NCBI GenBank assembly: GCA_022572465.1
Contig: JACZVV010000009.1
Coordinates: 1-47,384 of the forward strand
Origin: Chloroflexota bacterium
Lineage (GTDB): Bacteria; Chloroflexota; Dehalococcoidia; SHYB01
Length of the DNA: 47,384 nucleotides
Direction: 5' to 3'
Shown here piece by piece: positions 45,094-47,384 of this stretch (the first letter of the stretch is position 1; the number at the start of each line of letters is the position of its first letter). Both the position numbers and the translations under genes were made by a program. The notes below the pieces were generated by a model. It was given only the letters and a program-made list of their open reading frames with translations, had not been told where the DNA came from and made no database searches.

Positions 45094-45395
45094 AGTCGCC
45101 ACAGACCTTCGGGGCCGCTGAGTCACACTGTCTCTTCTCTATCGAAGCGACATCGTGCAGGCACGCGAGCGGCCGACCGATCCCACGGGTTAGGGAAGCT
45201 GAGCTGAGCGCCCACCAGCGTGCTCCCAACACCCGCCGCACCCAGTCCCCCCGACTGTTTTACGCCCGCGCCATCATCTAAGCTGCGCGTAGTGGCCCGC
45301 CGCCTGGTGGATGACGCCGAAAACGCGTGCTAATGCTTCCTCTCAACAATCGGCGCAGCGTTCTTCATCTTCCCTTGGCAACCGGATTCGCCCAT

Positions 45396-46367
45396 CTACG
45401 ATCTCACGATAACCAGGTCATCGACGTAGAACTTATCGCCGCCGTCGTCCATTCCTGAGTTGAACGCAATCCAGAACTCGGATGACATGGTGTATGACGA
45501 TAGATCGATGTCGACGAATTTGTAGGTATCGTCGCTGTCGGCGCTGGTCCACGTCTTGACCGTCGTCCAGTCGGTATGGTTCGAGCTGACCAACGCCACT
45601 GCGGTGTCGCCGGCTTCGAAGGAGTCGACCTTGGCCCAGAATTGCAGGCGCAGGTTCGACATGCCCGCCAGGTTGGCCGACCGCTCGATATAGCTCGACG
45701 AGTTTTGCAGCCTGAGGTGGTGCGTCCCGCCGTGGGGAGTTCCAATGGTCGTTACCGAGGCGTTGCCCGTGGCAGCCCAATCGGCGAGCCATCCATACCC
45801 GCCGGTCAGTCCGCCGCTCTCGAAGTCGTCGCTGGGCAGATACAAGAACTGGAACGTTTCCGAAAGCGTTGCGCCGTTGGGCGCCGCGATGTTGATCGTT
45901 GCGTTCGTTCCGTCGCCCATCGCGGGGGCCAACTTTAGCCTGATCACCATCTCTTCACTGGCGCCGAGGACGTTGGGCTCGAAGATCTCGCTGATGGCGC
46001 TGGCGGTGTCGATGTAGATCCCGGTGATCTTCCACTCATCGTTCGCCAATCCCGTGGTCGTCCTGGGCAGCCACTTCACCATGTAGTTCCCGCTGGCGTC
46101 GTAATACTGCACCGTCAGGTCCCAGGCATCGAAGTCCGCTAGAGAAACCTGGCCCGAGTTCTTGAGGGTATAGTCCAACGAGTCGTTGTCCACGGTGTCC
46201 CTTTTGACGGCTGCGAGGCTCGTGCGGTAGATCTCCCCGTGACGGACCTCCATGGCTTTCCAGGCGTCGGCCACTGTCCCCACCGATGAGACCGAGGAGT
46301 TGGTAAGGAGCCCGGTGCCGACGACGATCGCCGCCACCGACAACATCATTGCGATGATAATTCCCAT
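45396..46367 (-). CDS. archaellin/type IV pilin-like protein with C-terminal jelly-roll-like domain
   Basis: N-terminal (RRA)MGIIIAMMLSVAAIVVGTGLLTNSS; middle TLKNSGQVSLADFDAWDLTVQYYDASGNYMVKWLP; C-terminal DDFESGGLTGGYGWLADWAATG...FYVDDLVIV. Confidence 0.55.
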   Translation of the reverse strand: MGIIIAMMLSVAAIVVGTGLLTNSSVSSVGTVADAWKAMEVRHGEIYRTSLAAVKRDTVDNDSLDYTLKNSGQVSLADFDAWDLTVQYYDASGNYMVKWLPRTTTGLANDEWKITGIYIDTASAISEIFEPNVLGASEEMVIRLKLAPAMGDGTNATINIAAPNGATLSETFQFLYLPSDDFESGGLTGGYGWLADWAATGNASVTTIGTPHGGTHHLRLQNSSSYIERSANLAGMSNLRLQFWAKVDSFEAGDTAVALVSSNHTDWTTVKTWTSADSDDTYKFVDIDLSSYTMSSEFWIAFNSGMDDGGDKFYVDDLVIVRS

Positions 46368-47298
46368 TGCTCGTCTTTGAAGCAGAACGTGTCATCCGGG
46401 CCCGGCGATATGACCATCCAGGCGGGCAGGCGTCCGAGGCTAGCGTGGAGGCATAGCGGATCGTGATTTTGGCCGTCCCTGGGTGGTCCCATTCGGCGTG
46501 GCTATCGACGGCGTAGGTCATTTGCGCTTGGGCTGAGCATGCAACAGATTCGTAGACAGCTTAATGGCAGAGACACCCAATCTTGTATCGGGAAAACACG
46601 TCAAACCGCTGCAGGTGGCCAGCCTTCCTGGTAGGTGCAACCGCCCAAGCAAGCGCCGGGCCCAGACGCTGGATTTGCCAGAGCTGCCGCAGAATGCCAT
46701 CTCTGCACGGCAGCCGTCGCTCGCGTGTCGCAGCGCCGCCGACTGCTCTTCATAGTGCAACCGGCAGCGGCCGTCGTATGAGCGGGCGGCACAGGTGCGT
46801 CGCAGGCGATAGGCCCGGACGTTGGGGGTCACGTCATACCGGGCGCACGCGACGCTGCCCGTGCGCCATCCTGGTTGGAATGGCGTGGCGTGGGTACAGA
46901 CGGGAGTGCTGCCTGGCCATGCGGTCGCGACGCGTGGCGCAGTTGTCCCGCGATGTAGCCCTTATTCTCCGCGCGTCCAGTACAGAAAGGAGTACAGCAC
47001 CGCCCTGAGGGGCGCTTCGGATGCGTAGTGACATCACGCCGCGTCGCCCAGCGGTGACCGGTGGTGATCGATTCTTACAGCAGAAATCCCAACGGCGAAC
47101 AGCCGCTCCCAACGCGCGAAGCTCGGGGAGTTGAGGCCCAAAGACCAGGACCGGATGCGAGGGCGCGACGCCCTGGGCACTACAACATTCCGGTCTGTGA
47201 GCCGTGCTGTTCCGAGGCCACGACCGTCCCTGCCACCGTTGGACGGTGACCGACGCCGGTCGTGGCCCGGACGTTACTTCGCCGTCAGCGCTAAGGGG

Positions 47299-47384
47299 CT
47301 ACCAGCGGCCGCCGCCACCGCCACCGCCGCCTTGCCGAGGCTCCCGGGGGCGAGCTTCATTCACCGTGAGGGTGCGCCCCTGGA
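47299..47384 (-). CDS. glycine-rich RRM RNA-binding protein, C-terminal fragment cut by window edge
   Basis: Minus strand reads QGRTLTVNEARPREPRQGGGGGGGGRW*, typical of bacterial RRM proteins (GRxLxVNEARPR then Gly tail); not in the ORF track. Confidence 0.85.
   Translation of the reverse strand, partial: QGRTLTVNEARPREPRQGGGGGGGGRW

Noticed and set aside
46440-47280. Short ORFs on both strands near the window end
   Set aside because: Arg-rich, no motif or plausible start context; treated as noncoding or unresolved
47308-47335. GCC/ACC trinucleotide run as a microsatellite
   Set aside because: Explained as the poly-Gly tail of the RRM protein on the minus strand
1-47384. CRISPR array, prophage, intact transposase or rRNA
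   Set aside because: No regularly spaced repeats, phage structural genes, transposase motifs or rRNA segments recognised

Overview
High-GC bacterial chromosome segment. The gene content (CaiB/BaiF CoA-transferases, several metal-dependent amidohydrolases, LLM flavin oxidoreductase, XDH-family Mo subunit, enoyl-CoA hydratase, 2-hydroxyacid dehydrogenases, SMP-30, D-aminoacylase-like protein) resembles the paralog-rich catabolic genomes of SAR202/Dehalococcoidia-type Chloroflexota; the taxonomy is inference only. I support about 33 protein-coding genes, three tRNAs (Val-UAC, Arg-GCG, Leu-CAG, each with an encoded CCA) and several pseudogenes or remnants. The main discovery is two genes that a standard ORF caller truncates at an in-frame UGA lying exactly where a catalytic or redox Cys is expected. 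One is a DUF3179-like lipoprotein (VTW-U-PLC, UGA at 18746-18748). The other is a Bcp/AhpC-type peroxiredoxin (PKDFTPG-U-SREA, UGA at 28666-28668, minus strand). Each UGA is followed at the right spacing by a perfect stem with a G in position 2 of the loop, as expected for a bacterial SECIS element. Together they suggest a selenocysteine-decoding organism with a possibly undescribed Sec-containing DUF3179 lipoprotein. Other points: a DUF559 gene bounded by terminal inverted repeats built from a REP-like palindrome; two amidohydrolase genes flanked by short direct repeats; decayed gene copies in 41.4-43.7 kb; a tandemly duplicated SnoaL/NTF2-like protein; and an archaellin/pilin-like protein with a jelly-roll-like C-terminus. 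All calls are from reading the sequence; no database searches were run.
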